Part shown: piece by piece, positions 47,901-59,100 of the stretch | Position numbering within the stretch: the first letter of the stretch is position 1 | Layout of the letters: each line of letters opens with the position of its first letter | NCBI RefSeq assembly: GCF_009389715.1 | Contig: NW_024067667.1 | Coordinates: 2,502,501 to 2,566,500, forward strand | Origin: Phoenix dactylifera | Taxonomy: Eukaryota; Streptophyta; Magnoliopsida; Arecales; Arecaceae | Length of the DNA: 64,000 nt | Direction of reading: 5' to 3' | Made by a program: the position numbers and the translations under genes | The notes under the pieces: model-generated | Databases searched by the model: none | Told to the model about the DNA's origin: nothing | The model's input: the letters and a program-made list of their open reading frames with translations, nothing else

Positions 47901-49849
47901 ATTTTACCTTTACAAGTTTTCTGTCTAGAATATTTCCACCTATGTTTCTTTTCCTTTTACATTTACCGTATACACAATTTTTGAGAATGGTAGAACTGTG
48001 ACATCATGGACAAGATTTTCAGTGGTGAAACCATACTATTGGCAACAAGATGAGATGGGAATGGCAAGGTAGTGGCTATATTAGCAACTGTAGTTGTCAT
48101 GTAATAAAATTTCTTAGGAAATAGGTGCTGGTGCAGACCGCCCGTCACTCGGGTCTATAGCCGCCGCAGGGGAATGGTTCAGCCAGTTTTGGAGTGATTT
48201 TATTTTATTTGGGCTTATTAGGGTATTTTGTTATTTGACAGCTTTTAGGGCTTATTTTGGTTTTTCGTTATTTTGAGGGTCTTTTGTGAGACTAGTTTCT
48301 GGGTCTTTTGCATTTTTTTGGGTCTTATAAATATGTTGGACTGTACATCGTTTAGGGTAATGCTGTGAATAAAAAAATTTCTGAATTCCTTTCTATAGTT
48401 CTGGCGTGTGAAACCCTGAGCAGGGCTAGGTGCGAAACCTAGTTCTTCTTCCTCTTCGTCCCTCCTCTCTCCTTCTTCCCTATTTCTCCTCTCTCCTTCT
48501 TCTCTATTTCTTTCTTTCCCTGCTGTCCGGCATCAGAAGCAAGTCCTATGGTTCCACTTCCACATGGATGTCTAGGTTTATACACATGATACCATCCATA
48601 TTTTAAGGGGTTATACATTAGCCTGGTATTTGTACTCTGTAGCATTTAAGTTAGTTCCCAATGATAAGTGGCTATACACAATGAATTGAAACTACAATTA
48701 TCTGCTCAATCTAAATTTTTTGATTTTTTTTTTGACAGATTTCCTTTCTAAATGATATTGGTTTCGTGTTATGGGGTTTTGCTCTTCAGAGATGAGTATT
48801 GATATGCTAGTGCATATCCAAGGAACCTTTTTCTGTTTGAAGAATTCATGACTGTGAACCATGCAAGTGTGTGTTTAGTTCAGCGGAAGTTGAGAGTGAT
48901 AGATATGTGAAATGGCAACAATTGCAATGGAAGTTGAGATGGCATTGTAGACGTAGCAATAACATGTTTTAATGAATGTGGATATGAGAAGTGTGGACAA
49001 TGAAAAATTGCAAAACAAGGTGGTAAAAGTAGCGGAAGTGAAATGAGACAATGACATGAAGGCAGAGATATCAAGGAGCACCTGGTGGTAGTAACAATCA
49101 CTTGTTGTAAATAGTTACAGAATGAGGAGAAATATATGAGAAAGAAAGGGCATAAAGATCATATAAACTGTGAGATCATATTATATCACAAATTTTAAGG
49201 TTCATGTTTATTCTGCCGTTTTTAAATATAAGCATTAATTTCTCTAGTTTTTTTAAAGGCTTTGTACAATATGCAAAACCAGGCTATCACATATATTCCT
49301 TTTTCTTACCATCATATATAGCTAACAAGGAATTTTAAAGAAATGGACAGTTTTATTTTCCTTTATGCATCATCAAACAACCTTTTTTTTTGTGCAAGAC
49401 TGGCCTAGTTTTGGAGCTTATGCACACTTTTGCTTATGATCCTATTGATATACCGCAGCCCGTGAATGCGCACTGTATGCTCAGCAAATATGTGCATTTG
49501 GTATTCGGTATATGTGCACTCAACTTTGCTTCCAGATATGCAATGAGTGCATGCTGTGGAAGTAGCGGCAAAGGTGTCCAAAGATTTTAAAATTAGATGT
49601 TTTTTGTAGATAAGAAGCACCTCTAAACTGCAAATAGGAAAATAGAATGGAGCGTTTTCTCAAAATCACCTAGCTAATAGGAACATTTATTCTATCCAGG
49701 TTAGTCCCTTGTTTTTGCCTTTGTTTCTAACAGTCATTTTGTTTTATGCATCGTAGGCATACATAGCTGGTGCTGCTGCTCCACAGACAAAATGGGAAGA
49801 TGATGGCATCAAGCTAAGATCTGCTGCTATATCTTTATCGATTATATAG
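35971..49849 (+). CDS. PsbP-domain thylakoid lumen protein (PPD4/PPD5-like), chloroplast precursor
   Basis: Seven exons, 35971-36297, 36612-36691, 38330-38390, 46677-46734, 47316-47373, 47807-47879 and 49757-49849, have GT/AG borders and total 750 nt, or 249 residues plus TAG. The start at 35971 (MAVHLLLTSPP) begins a typical proline- and asparagine-rich transit peptide. A twin-arginine motif, SRREVSIQA, precedes a hydrophobic stretch, indicating Tat export into the lumen. The mature part opens with SWNQFFGDGFSIRVPPLFDD and continues DYKAGLSYYGDKAKPKAFAA, VLSVVIRPSNQLKI, YYFYEFGVDAQHVALVAAVN and AYIAGAAAPQTKWEDDGIKL. I recognise the PsbP-domain (PPD) family, closest by memory to PPD4 or PPD5, which are lumenal proteins tied to photosystem assembly. 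The choice between them is uncertain. Intron 3 is 8.3 kb and full of repeats. The in-frame ATG at 35854 would add 39 residues that do not look like a transit peptide. Confidence 0.92.
36019..36045 (+). promoter_or_regulatory. Telo-box-like CCCTAA run within coding exon 1
   Basis: The transit-peptide codons include aaaccctaactctaaccc and cctaaccctaaa, several telomere-like CCCTAA units. Telo boxes (AAACCCTAA) near plant transcription starts are known regulatory motifs, usually in leaders; here they translate as an Asn-Pro repeat. A regulatory role is speculative. Confidence 0.35.
37316..37486. mobile_element. GGTAC-rich hAT-like MITE in intron 2 of the PsbP-domain gene
   Basis: The 171-bp element begins CAAGGTTTTAAAAACTC and ends ATGAATCCTTG. 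The flanks cagtagat (37308-37315) and cagtagag (37487-37494) differ at one of eight bases. Confidence 0.65.
38391..40924. other. Intron 3 of the PsbP-domain gene, left part
   Basis: This is AT-rich intronic DNA with no recognised gene or element. The minus-strand open frame of 109 codons at 39469-39798 has no recognisable family and is not supported as a gene. Confidence 0.5.
40925..41629. mobile_element. Large GGTACC-rich hAT-like element in intron 3
   Basis: The left end ttaaagtccgccgaaccggt and the right end, reversed (CAAGATTAGCGAAAC), are degenerate inverted copies. GGTACC palindromes crowd both ends; the centre is GC-rich with a GA-repeat and a ctgtttcgttcg motif. At about 705 bp it is the same size as the element at 62311-63016, which shares the cctgttt motif and layout. 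No flanking duplication is seen. All open frames here are dismissed. Confidence 0.6.
41630..43531 (-). mobile_element. Possible solo LTR of a gypsy-type retrotransposon
   Basis: On the minus strand a TGTGAGGGCCCAGTCC start lies at 43531, and about 1.9 kb later the sequence reads ACTTACTGAGCTTG and ends near CATCTCACT. Such TGTGAGG starts and ACTTACTGAG motifs occur in long plant gypsy LTRs. No 5-bp duplication, primer site or coding region was found. The left end is confused by the abutting element. Confidence 0.4.
42949..43115. repeat. Tandem repeat of about 85 bp
   Basis: Two adjacent copies share ggcccatg, a gtgccacgcccggcaac/gttccacgcccagcgac block and a gggaggaagaaaac block. They lie inside the proposed LTR and are noticeably diverged. 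Confidence 0.65.
43532..44705. other. Intronic repeat-like DNA, unassigned
   Basis: No gene is recognised. The text from 43740 to 44140 (ggtgtggcgcacaggtgatc and following) looks like a degraded retroelement, but no conserved coding motif survives. Confidence 0.35.
44706..45148. mobile_element. hAT MITE with GACCTGYNCATGGGC ends
   Basis: The left end reads tcgacctgtgcatgggcagg and the right end, reversed, reads tagacctgctcatgggccga, giving clear inverted repeats about 440 bp apart. GCCCAGGC-type repeats lie inside each end and AT-rich DNA in the middle. This end type is common among plant hAT MITEs. No flanking duplication was found. Confidence 0.65.
45257..45829. mobile_element. GGTACC-rich hAT-like MITE with perfect target duplication
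   Basis: The 573-bp element begins CATGGTATGGTGAACCGACC and ends GTCCTGCGGACCTTG. It is flanked by the exact 8-bp duplication ggccctac (45249-45256 and 45830-45837). The interior is GC-rich and includes two ggccatttaatgccact segments (about 45521 and 45721) and a gcgcg-rich core. The long minus-strand frame through it (226 codons) is a by-product of low stop density. Confidence 0.85.
48127..48545 (+). mobile_element. Possible LTR fragment with primer-binding-like site
   Basis: A promoter-like ttataaata (48325), a polyadenylation-like gaataaaa (48367) and, downstream, ggcatcagaagc (48529-48540) resemble an LTR followed by the tRNA-Met primer site tggtatcagagc. It lies in the last intron of the PsbP-domain gene. 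No partner LTR or coding sequence is visible. Confidence 0.3.
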
Positions 49850-52679
49850 ACCTACGAATACAGAAGTTACAAGGATTTGGATAAAGATGGTGGAAGAAAA
49901 AGAAAAACAAAAGAAGTGAGCAATACATTCCTTTAAGAGAATTGCTTGAATGATTCATTTATGATATCTTGAATTCGACATGATAACGTCCCAAAGCATA
50001 AAGCAGCAAACTGGAAAGATTATGAACCACCGTATGGCTCTTCAAGATGGGGTGCACCGGAGTTCTATGTCCAAATTATTTTTACATATAGGAATTTTGA
50101 AATGGAACCTATCGTTGTTTGTTTCTTTCTTCTTTTCTTTGAGAAATGAATCTGTCTTTAATTTTAACTCAGTTTTTCAATATATTAGCATTATAGGACT
50201 TTGAGGCTTCATTTGAGCTACTCCCACTTCTTAATATTATGTAGACTTTGAAGAAGAGGAATTCTGAATTGTTTTCTAATGCTTTCATTTGTAATCCACG
50301 TATTGCTTGAGCCGCATGTAAATGAGCGTGTGTTTTTGGATAGGTGCAATGTTTTTCTTTACACACTCTATGGAACTACATGTAAATGAGCGTTGGTGAA
50401 ATTAAAACATAAATTTAAGGTTTTTGTCGGTAAAAGTCATATTATCTCTGTCCATAGAGCTTATGGAATTGCTTGGAATTGAGCTTGTATGACATAAAAA
50501 GATAAATTCAAGATATTTATCAGCAAAAGAGTAATATTATCTCTCACCCATCTCTCTCTCCTCTCCCTCTCCCCTCCCCTTCTCCCTCCCACCCTATGGA
50601 ACTACATGCAAATGAGCATATGTGAAATTTAAAATTAAATCCAAAATATAGATATGCAATGATGTTTTGAAACACCAAATTTATTAGCTCTCAGAACTGT
50701 CCTTTTATTTTATTTTTCTAAAACTTGGAGAAAAAGTTTCAGGCTTTCCATCTGGTAATACTTTCTTAGGGACTTAATTATCTCTCATAATATTGGGGTT
50801 CAAGCAAGCTAATCCATAGTATACAAGTTTTTGACCTTACATATATCCTCACCTTTCGGATCATATTGAACACTACGAGTTCAAGCAAAATAGTTTACAG
50901 AATATAAGTTGCTAACTATAAGCGTACACTCACTTTTCAAATCCCATCGAATAATAGCTTCAAAAAACGTTTTGCAACTCTTTTCATGCTGTTGACGCTT
51001 GTCAAAAGTTAGTTTTCAGATTTATATTAATGGACCTCCGTCACTTATTTCTCGTTATCAAAAGCAGTCCCCATCACCTTCCATCATTAAAATTAACCAC
51101 CGCCACCAACATACACAACTAAATCAAATAATGTCAAAAAAAAATTAGATAAAAAAAGATTTTAGATAGTTTTTCCTCGTTTAAATTTTAAATTGTATTT
51201 GAGCACGAAATTTTGGTAGTTCTTGAAATGTGGCGTCATGGGCTTATATATTATTACGTGGCTACATCTTGTCTCTGGATTTATACAATGCACAAAACTC
51301 TGAAAATTCTGATAATCGAGTAGAAGAAGAAGGATGAAAACATGAAATCTAAGCTTCAGAAGAACCTCTCCGGAATTTGAATCCCATAAGCAATTGAATG
51401 TGTAATACGTATTTAAGAAATATATTACTATAGATTAATAATAAAAAAATAATGGAAATCTTTCATATTTTCTCTTGCATTATAACCGTTAAAATGAGTG
51501 TCTAGAATCTAATTATTTTTCTTTTTTCTTTTTTTAAAATTGGAATTTTGATTATTATTTTGAAAGTAGTTGGATTATTTAAATAAGAGGTAGTTGTATA
51601 TGTCTTGTAATAGACATGGAAGGATATTTTTGAATAGAAAAACAGAAGGAACCAAAAATGAAATATTTTTAAAATCAAAGCTATTATTTTCATATATAGA
51701 CAATATAGATGGTGGAATATGTGATTGGTTTCACTAGTAGGGTTGAGGAAAACATACTAAATTGATTGGTTCTTAAATGGTCTTATTTGCACCATTTAAC
51801 AACAACTAGATGAAACTTGTCCATCTAGTATTGCATTCATGGTTGTCTATGCATTGCATGATAATGTGTGGTGTAACATAGATGGCTATTCATGTATATC
51901 ACACGGCACCGCTACTATAACAATCTAGGACGTCATCTAAAAAGGCTAGCCAGAAAATATTGGTTAGATTTTTTGGACTTTTGTAAACACCCAAGATCTC
52001 TTTGCATGGATTTTTCATGTACTCCCTACTATTTAAGTTTTAGTATTCTTGCCAAGAATTTAAATCTAATCAAATTTCATTATTAAGATTTATAGCACGG
52101 GTTTCCATCTCATATGTAATGCAAGCCTCATTACTACAAGAACCCATGATCTCATTCAGAAAAGTTAGCTAGAAAGTAAGATGGAGCTCGAATTCCATAT
52201 AAATATTCAAGATCTCCCAACGGCTTAAAGTCTACTTTTACACCATAGTCATTTGTGCATTGACTATGATCTATATTACATCATAGGTTGTTATCCCATG
52301 TATAGCATAGGCGCTGTTACTATAACGATCTAGAATCTCATTTAAAAAGACTCAACATCCTTATAGGTTTCTCACATGCTTTCTTTATTTAAGCTTTAGC
52401 ATCCCAATTCTATCAAATCCAATCACAAACATCAGAATTCTTATTGTACTGCCCCTTAGTTCATATGATCGGTGATTCACTATACCATAATTTGTACAAG
52501 ACCTCGTTCAAAAAAGTTACCTATAATCAAATTTTATAGAATTTTTGCTCCTACATAAATATTCAAGAATTTTCTAATGGATAATAAAATGGGATTAAAG
52601 CTATGGTGGCATGAAATCCTCACAGCCGTAATGATGCATATTCATGGTTATGATTGCAAAATTGGACTGTTAAGTTTGG
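49850..52679. other. Spacer between the PsbP-domain gene and the hydrolase gene
   Basis: This contains the 3' UTR of the PsbP-domain gene (a likely end lies near 50200) and then AT-rich DNA with a CT-rich run at 50556-50590. No gene or element is recognised. Confidence 0.5.
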
Positions 52680-53169
52680 TCCCGGTAGAGGATCCGGGCC
52701 CTTCGTTAATTGTGGCTGTAGGTCATTTGTACTTACATGCACCCCATCAAATAAAGCACGGCGGACCCTAGCAGCTGCGCCTCACATTGCCTTCAGGAGC
52801 TGCCAGGTCATTTCGCCGCGTGGACAGCTCGCAGCCACCAGCCGTCCCCACCTTCGCGAAGAATCTACTAACTCCGGGCAGGCGATGCAATGATAGGGAA
52901 CCGGGCCCCACCACCTGGGGGCGACCTTGGACGCACGTGACACCGGCACGAGCTGAATCGCCTTAGCTTTACCTCGGCTCCCATGCAACCCCGCCCTACC
53001 CCAACCCCCTCTCTACCCCCTTGGGCTTAGGAAGAAATAATAAGCGGAGAATAACAAGAAAGGGAAAGGTCTTCTGTCCCCCTTCTCTTTCTTCTCTTCT
53101 TCTCCCTTATTCAAAATTCGAAGGAAAATCTCTTGACTTCCTCCACTCGAATTTGTTGTTTTAATTGGT
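52680..53169 (+). promoter_or_regulatory. GC-rich promoter and 5' UTR of the alpha/beta hydrolase gene
   Basis: GC content rises sharply from about 52680 to 53040, unlike the AT-rich DNA on either side, then a CT-rich leader runs up to the ATG at 53170. A G-box CACGTG lies at 52934-52939. Short open frames here on both strands are not supported as genes. Confidence 0.5.
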
Positions 53170-56100
53170 ATGGAGCAGCTCGTCAATTTCATCATTCGCC
53201 CACCGAGGTATGAGGATGATTTAGACCTGTTTCATGTTCGATTCTTTGGGTTTTCTTCCGATTCTCTCGTTCTTTAATTGATTTAAGATAGAACGAGGGT
53301 TTCGTCATGTATTGTTGGATTATGATTTTATTTTCTGCTGCGAAGATTTGGTTTGATTTGGTTGAATTCTTGTTTGGTTTGTCGAACAATATCATGGTGA
53401 ATTTGGGTGAAAAAGATAGTGATTATTAGGTTTTTTTTTTTTTTTTTGTTCTTTCGTGATTTTTTGCTCAATAATTTCTAATTATGCCAATTTGATAAGA
53501 TAGCGGGTGTGTGTTACCATAATGAAATTCAGAAAAATGTGCAATTGAGTCATCAGTCATGATCAGAGGCAGCTTAGTCGGTGACTCGTGACAACTGAAT
53601 CTCCAGTAGTGGTTTTATGAATTGGCTTAAGATATTTTTTAGGTAGGGTATGATGGATTTGCAGATTGAATTATGGACGGGTTGGGCTTGGTTAGGGTTG
53701 GTCAGATCAACACCACCATGCACAACTGAAAGATAAGCCCATCATTCTATTCCTTGGAGGTTCCATATAGATCTGGTAATATGATGTAGTGGTGTTTAGA
53801 GATGTCTAGAAGATGCCAATCTACCTCATGTTACTAACATACACTATTGGTGGGAAATATTAAGCCTGCATAGTTCATAAGTTCATTTTTAGAACTGCAT
53901 TTGAATAAGAAGTTTGCAACTTTAAACCCTTCAAATAAATTATGCTGAGGGCTAAAATTATTTTAAAGGGAATGGGAATAGTTTAACTCTTAAATACTAG
54001 AAGGGAAGTGACTGTAGCCGCTTAGGAATTTATCTTCTTGCTATATCATAAAAAACTTTCTCTGTTGGCTGCCCAGGTTTGGTGGCTTATATTGGTTCCA
54101 TTCTATTATGGACTTTGGAGCAAATGATTTTTACCAAGTACTCATTATATGGGAATTGGTGGAACTATCATGATCCAAAATCTTTAACTTATGGATTGAA
54201 GGTGTCAAGGATGCCTGACTAGTTATGGATTTCAATGAGCCCTGGGTAATGTCCACTCTGTTGTTGCTTAGGAAGCCCCATGGTATGCTGATGTCACCTT
54301 GGCTTGTGATGTTCGAGATTTGGACCTGACTACCCTAGCCAATTGGGGTTACATTTTAAGGACGAGGTACTTGGGTGTCATTTAGGTCATTTGCTTCCAA
54401 ATTATTTTGGATTGCATCACCTGTATCTCCTTTCTCTTTGGGAGCATCAGAATCCAAATATTGTACGAAGTTTGAGTCAAAGAGGCTTACATCTTGCTAC
54501 TTGGAAATGGTAAACCTGATCCTGCAGTTAAAATACTAGCCTAAATTTAGAAGATCTACACCACTTTCTGAGTCCAATGCTTTGTTAAAAGGTGCTAGAA
54601 CCAATTTACAATGTTTTCCTTTATGCACTACATTGGGTACAGTGACATTGACGATCTACCACTTTTCAATTACTTCTTGACTGCAGCCTGGTTAAATATG
54701 GATGTTGGGTTTACCTGCCTTGCTGGGGTTTTATATTAGGCTGTATGCACATGTGAAAGCAAGGATAATTGCGAAGGAGAACATCTGGAGTCTGGACTAC
54801 AGAGAAGTTATAGAAGCATAAGGAAGAGAGGATCTAAGGATCAAAATAGAGGGAAGAGAGTGTGGCATAAGAGGGGATAACTAGAAGGACACACCTTCTA
54901 TGCTCAGTGAACCTTTGGTGTCAAGATATTATCTTCCTTGAGGCTTTGATTGCCAGTGTGACGAGTCTTGCCAGGGCCTCTGAACGAACTTTTTTGTGCC
55001 ATATTGCGAAAAGTTGCAAGGTATCTCACCATGTAATAGAAGAGACACTATAACCTTTTAAAATAGAAGTGTCTTATTCATTTTTAAACGTAGGATCGCA
55101 AGGGATATCTATGGGTTTTTGGGCCTCACTTCCTCTATGACTTGTCATGGTCGTTAGGGCATGTATATCACAAACCAAGCTTAAAGGATGAGAAGAACTA
55201 GTAATGTTTGCATGTAAGGGCGATTCTTGTCTAGGAGTGATAATGACTTTGTGTTCAACTCACCGGCTACCAGAATTGACATGCCTAATTAAAATCTGAT
55301 GCAAAATTATTGTAAATAACATTCAATATGATGTACACATGAAATTAGGTGTTCTGGACTTAAGCTTTGACAATTTGTGACATATTCAACATATCTCCCT
55401 TATTTGGGCTCCAATTTATGTGACTCTTTATGTTTTGGCAGCTCTTTCAAACTCAAATGCAATGAAAGCTGTTTAGTCCTCTAAATCCATGCTGACAAAT
55501 CCTAATGAAGTTTCCTTTGATTGCTAGATTTAGCTGCATTCTTCAAAAATCCAGTTTGTCTTTTGTATGCTTTGGGGCCTTCTTTAATTCCCCTCAGTTT
55601 GGAATATTTCGTACTGCTCGTGTAGTTTTAAGTTAAGCCATTTCAGATTTTCCTTCTTGATCATGGTCCTTTTCAGTTAAAGCTGTCCATGTTATATGAC
55701 TTAGAAATTTTGGTAGGCATGATTATGAGTTGCCATGATCTAGTTGTCAAGGGCTTCTTCCACTTTAAGTTGATAGGAAGGAATCTAAAGATTGCAAATC
55801 TTGTTCATGATGCCTTGTTGCCACCAAACTAAATATTTCAAATTTGTGATACTAGAGATTAATCTTTACATTCTCAAGAAGCTTGAGCAAGTTGATGTTG
55901 CTTTCCATGGAAGGAATCTAAAGATTGCAATCTTGTTGATGGTGCTCTGTTGCCACCAAACTGAATATTTCAAATTTTCGATGCTAAAGATAAGACTAAT
56001 CTCTTCATTGTCAAGAAGCTTGAGCAAGTAGGCATTGTTGCCAAGTCACCAAAGTGTTTTTGGATGATCCTTTCTTGATTGATGATTGAGGAAGTTCTAG

Positions 56101-59100
56101 GTGTGAATTGGTCGGGTCTGATATGAATGATGACCTATCATCTATATTACATTGGACATGCATTTTTAACCTTTTGTAGGCACATTGCTGGTAAGTTTCT
56201 TCCTGTATGATAATTCTTTTCTGCACAGCCACATGAAGGCTCCTGACATTGTAGATAAGGGACTCCCTATCCTTGCTAGTCTTACTTTAGATAGGCAAAA
56301 ACAAGAATAAGATGCATAATAATGGCGAATCCCTAGCAACAACCAGCATAGAGAATGACTAGTTGGTGTAGTTAATCGAGTTGATACAAAAAAACGCAGC
56401 TTGGAGAATGATCAAGTTTTATTCTCCTTGATGGTTGGCTACCAAACTCTAATTTACACCCTCAATATGGCCATCGGTCTAAGGATGAAAGGTGCTGGAG
56501 GAGTAAAGTTTCCAGCTTGCCATCTTGGTCCATTGTATCTCCTGAGCTTTACGTTTTGGTTGAAAATGATTGTTTTCATGTTTTGATATAGTCTGATCAC
56601 CTTATTGAAGAAGATCATTTTGCAATACGCCAAGGTATGCTATATCGGTACTGGGCCTTGTACCAGCGCCACCCTGTCGCGTGTTGGTACGCCCAGTATG
56701 GTATGGTATGTCCTATAGCGCTCGGTTCGGTACGGTATGGCATACCATGTTGATGTTAGATGCATTCAGGAGATGGATGAGGCGCACCATCTTTGGCAAT
56801 TAATTGATGACAACAAAATGAGCTGGAAATAAGCTCATTAGAGTCTAGTTTGAGTTGTTCCCAAATGGTTCAGTTGGTTTGCAGCTCAAACCTTATGAAA
56901 GGAGAACAAAATATGTAGCTAGCAAGAGATATCTCTATTTTAGCATGCCTAGGAAGATGCCACCTCTTCTTGCTGAGCTAATGCCTTAAAGGTGGTAATG
57001 GCACCTAATACAACTGGTTTACAATGGTCTCTATATGTTGATTTGTTGAACCCACTATTGTAACTTCATGTCAACTAGAAATCTAGACTATCATAACCTG
57101 ATTATTTGCTTTTGATCATCTAAAACTTATTAATAGCGAAATAAACCCTCTAAAAAGATGGCTATTTTACATTGCTGAATTTTAGTGCACTGGGAGGGGT
57201 AAGTAGGGACAGATCTAATCTTTGGCATTTTATGATACAAAATGGCTTTTTTAGGACTTGAACCCGTGCCATTGCACTTGTCAGCGCAAGCCTTCACCAT
57301 TGCACCAAGCAATGGCCCCTAAAATAAACACTCTCATCCTAAAATTATTAAATCAGCTGGATGGCCCTATTAAACATAAAAAAAATAAGACTCATATATT
57401 ATTCCCCTTGCACTCAAATCTTCCTCCTTGAGATTTGAACATGTTCTTCCTCTATGAATAAAGTAAGTTTTCTAAACTTGTTAGGACAAATTTAAAGCAA
57501 TAAAAGGCTGTCTAATTTGTATTTTATTTTCTTTTGTAAGAAAAATCAGCATCATTAATCTATTCCTATGATCATGTTACCAAAAAGGGAATGTGCACCT
57601 CATGAGGCCTCTCAAATCTGCACCTGGAAAATAAAAAGAAAAGCAGAATCTACTGCTGGATTATTGCATTAGCCTATACATGAGATAAGCATTGCTGAGG
57701 CGAGATTCTTGGTGTTTACTTTGTGTGAAACAAATAATGAACTTGTAATCAATCCAATGAAAGATTACAATTTCTTCAATAAACTGCAAATTGCTTTATT
57801 GTCATGTGATGAAGACCATTATAGCCCTCATAAGCAGTTACATTTGTTTTCAAGGGTTCAAAGTCAAAAGAGAGGCAGACCTTAGGAGATTTCAATGAAA
57901 ATTTCAAGAAAGATAAGGAAACTTGCCCGAAGGATTTAACCACTGATTCAAATTAATGGCAAAAATAGGTTCGTGAAAGGAACCTATGAATATGAGATAA
58001 GGCTTGATTATCATGGTTATTGTTTGATTATCTTAGTTTGTTCTACCAATTGAGGTTTACGACGCTTGAGAGTGAACTTGGTTCCTTGGCTTCTTGGACT
58101 AGTGCACAAAGTAAATGATTTCATCAGGTACACACACTGCAAATTGTATCTTACAATTATAAGCTAATGCTTGCATGAACATTTAATTTTATAGTAACTG
58201 TGCTTTGTGATTGATTTGTGCTTAGTGATTGATTTGTGATTCCTCCCATTGCCCCTTCAATTTCAGAGGTTACAATAACTTGTATATTTTGCATTTCAGA
58301 GCTGATTACAGCCCAAAAAATGATTTGTTGGATCAGGAGTTTATGCTAAAGGGACGTTGGTACCAAAGGAAGGACTTGGAGGTAATGTTAGTTTGTTAAC
58401 CTTATTAGGCTGTAAACTTGCAGTTATCTGCCTGTGTATAATAACAACTTTTGTAGTTAAACTTATTATGTTTGCAGCTGATGGATATAAATTTATATCA
58501 CTTCTTGTAGTTTCTTTTGTAACCATTGATGCTAAATGCAACAAAAGGACTATCCTATTATTCTCATGGTTTATTTTTGTGTGATATGCAATTCTTTCAT
58601 AAGTACGTGTGGTCTATTTTAGCGGAGATGATTGCTTTCATATCCTTAGTGTAGCAGCATTGTAGCGTGGACATGGTCTACCGTACCGGTCGGTACGGGC
58701 CGGTACCGGCCGGTACATACCAGTACCGAACCCTACCGGTACGGTACAGCTACATATTTCGATACCAAACCGTATTGGCCCATACTGATCGGTCCTGATG
58801 CGTACCGGCCCGTACCGACCGGTACCGACCCATACCAACTCGGTACCGGCCCGAACCGACCAGTCCGTACCGGTTCCTTTTTTTTTTTTGGCTTTTAGCC
58901 CCATCGGTACGTATCGGTTCGGCTCGGTTTGGTTCGGTACCGTACCGGTACCGATGCCCACCGGTACGTCGGTACAGTCGGTACCACGTACCTTGAGCGT
59001 GGATTTATTAGTTGGTTAATGAGAAAAGTATAGTTGGCCATAACTGTTGCCAGCTAGTTAGTATGTCTTTTTTTTTTTTTTTTTTGCTGAAAAAAAAGGG

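Noticed and set aside
48870..49110. Possible MITE with gttcagcggaagttg and gtagcggaagtg ends
   Set aside because: The two ends are direct and not convincing inverted repeats, and no target duplication was seen.
57245..57321. Possible tRNA gene
   Set aside because: A- and B-box-like motifs are present but the acceptor and anticodon arms do not form, and it is part of a SINE with flanking duplications.
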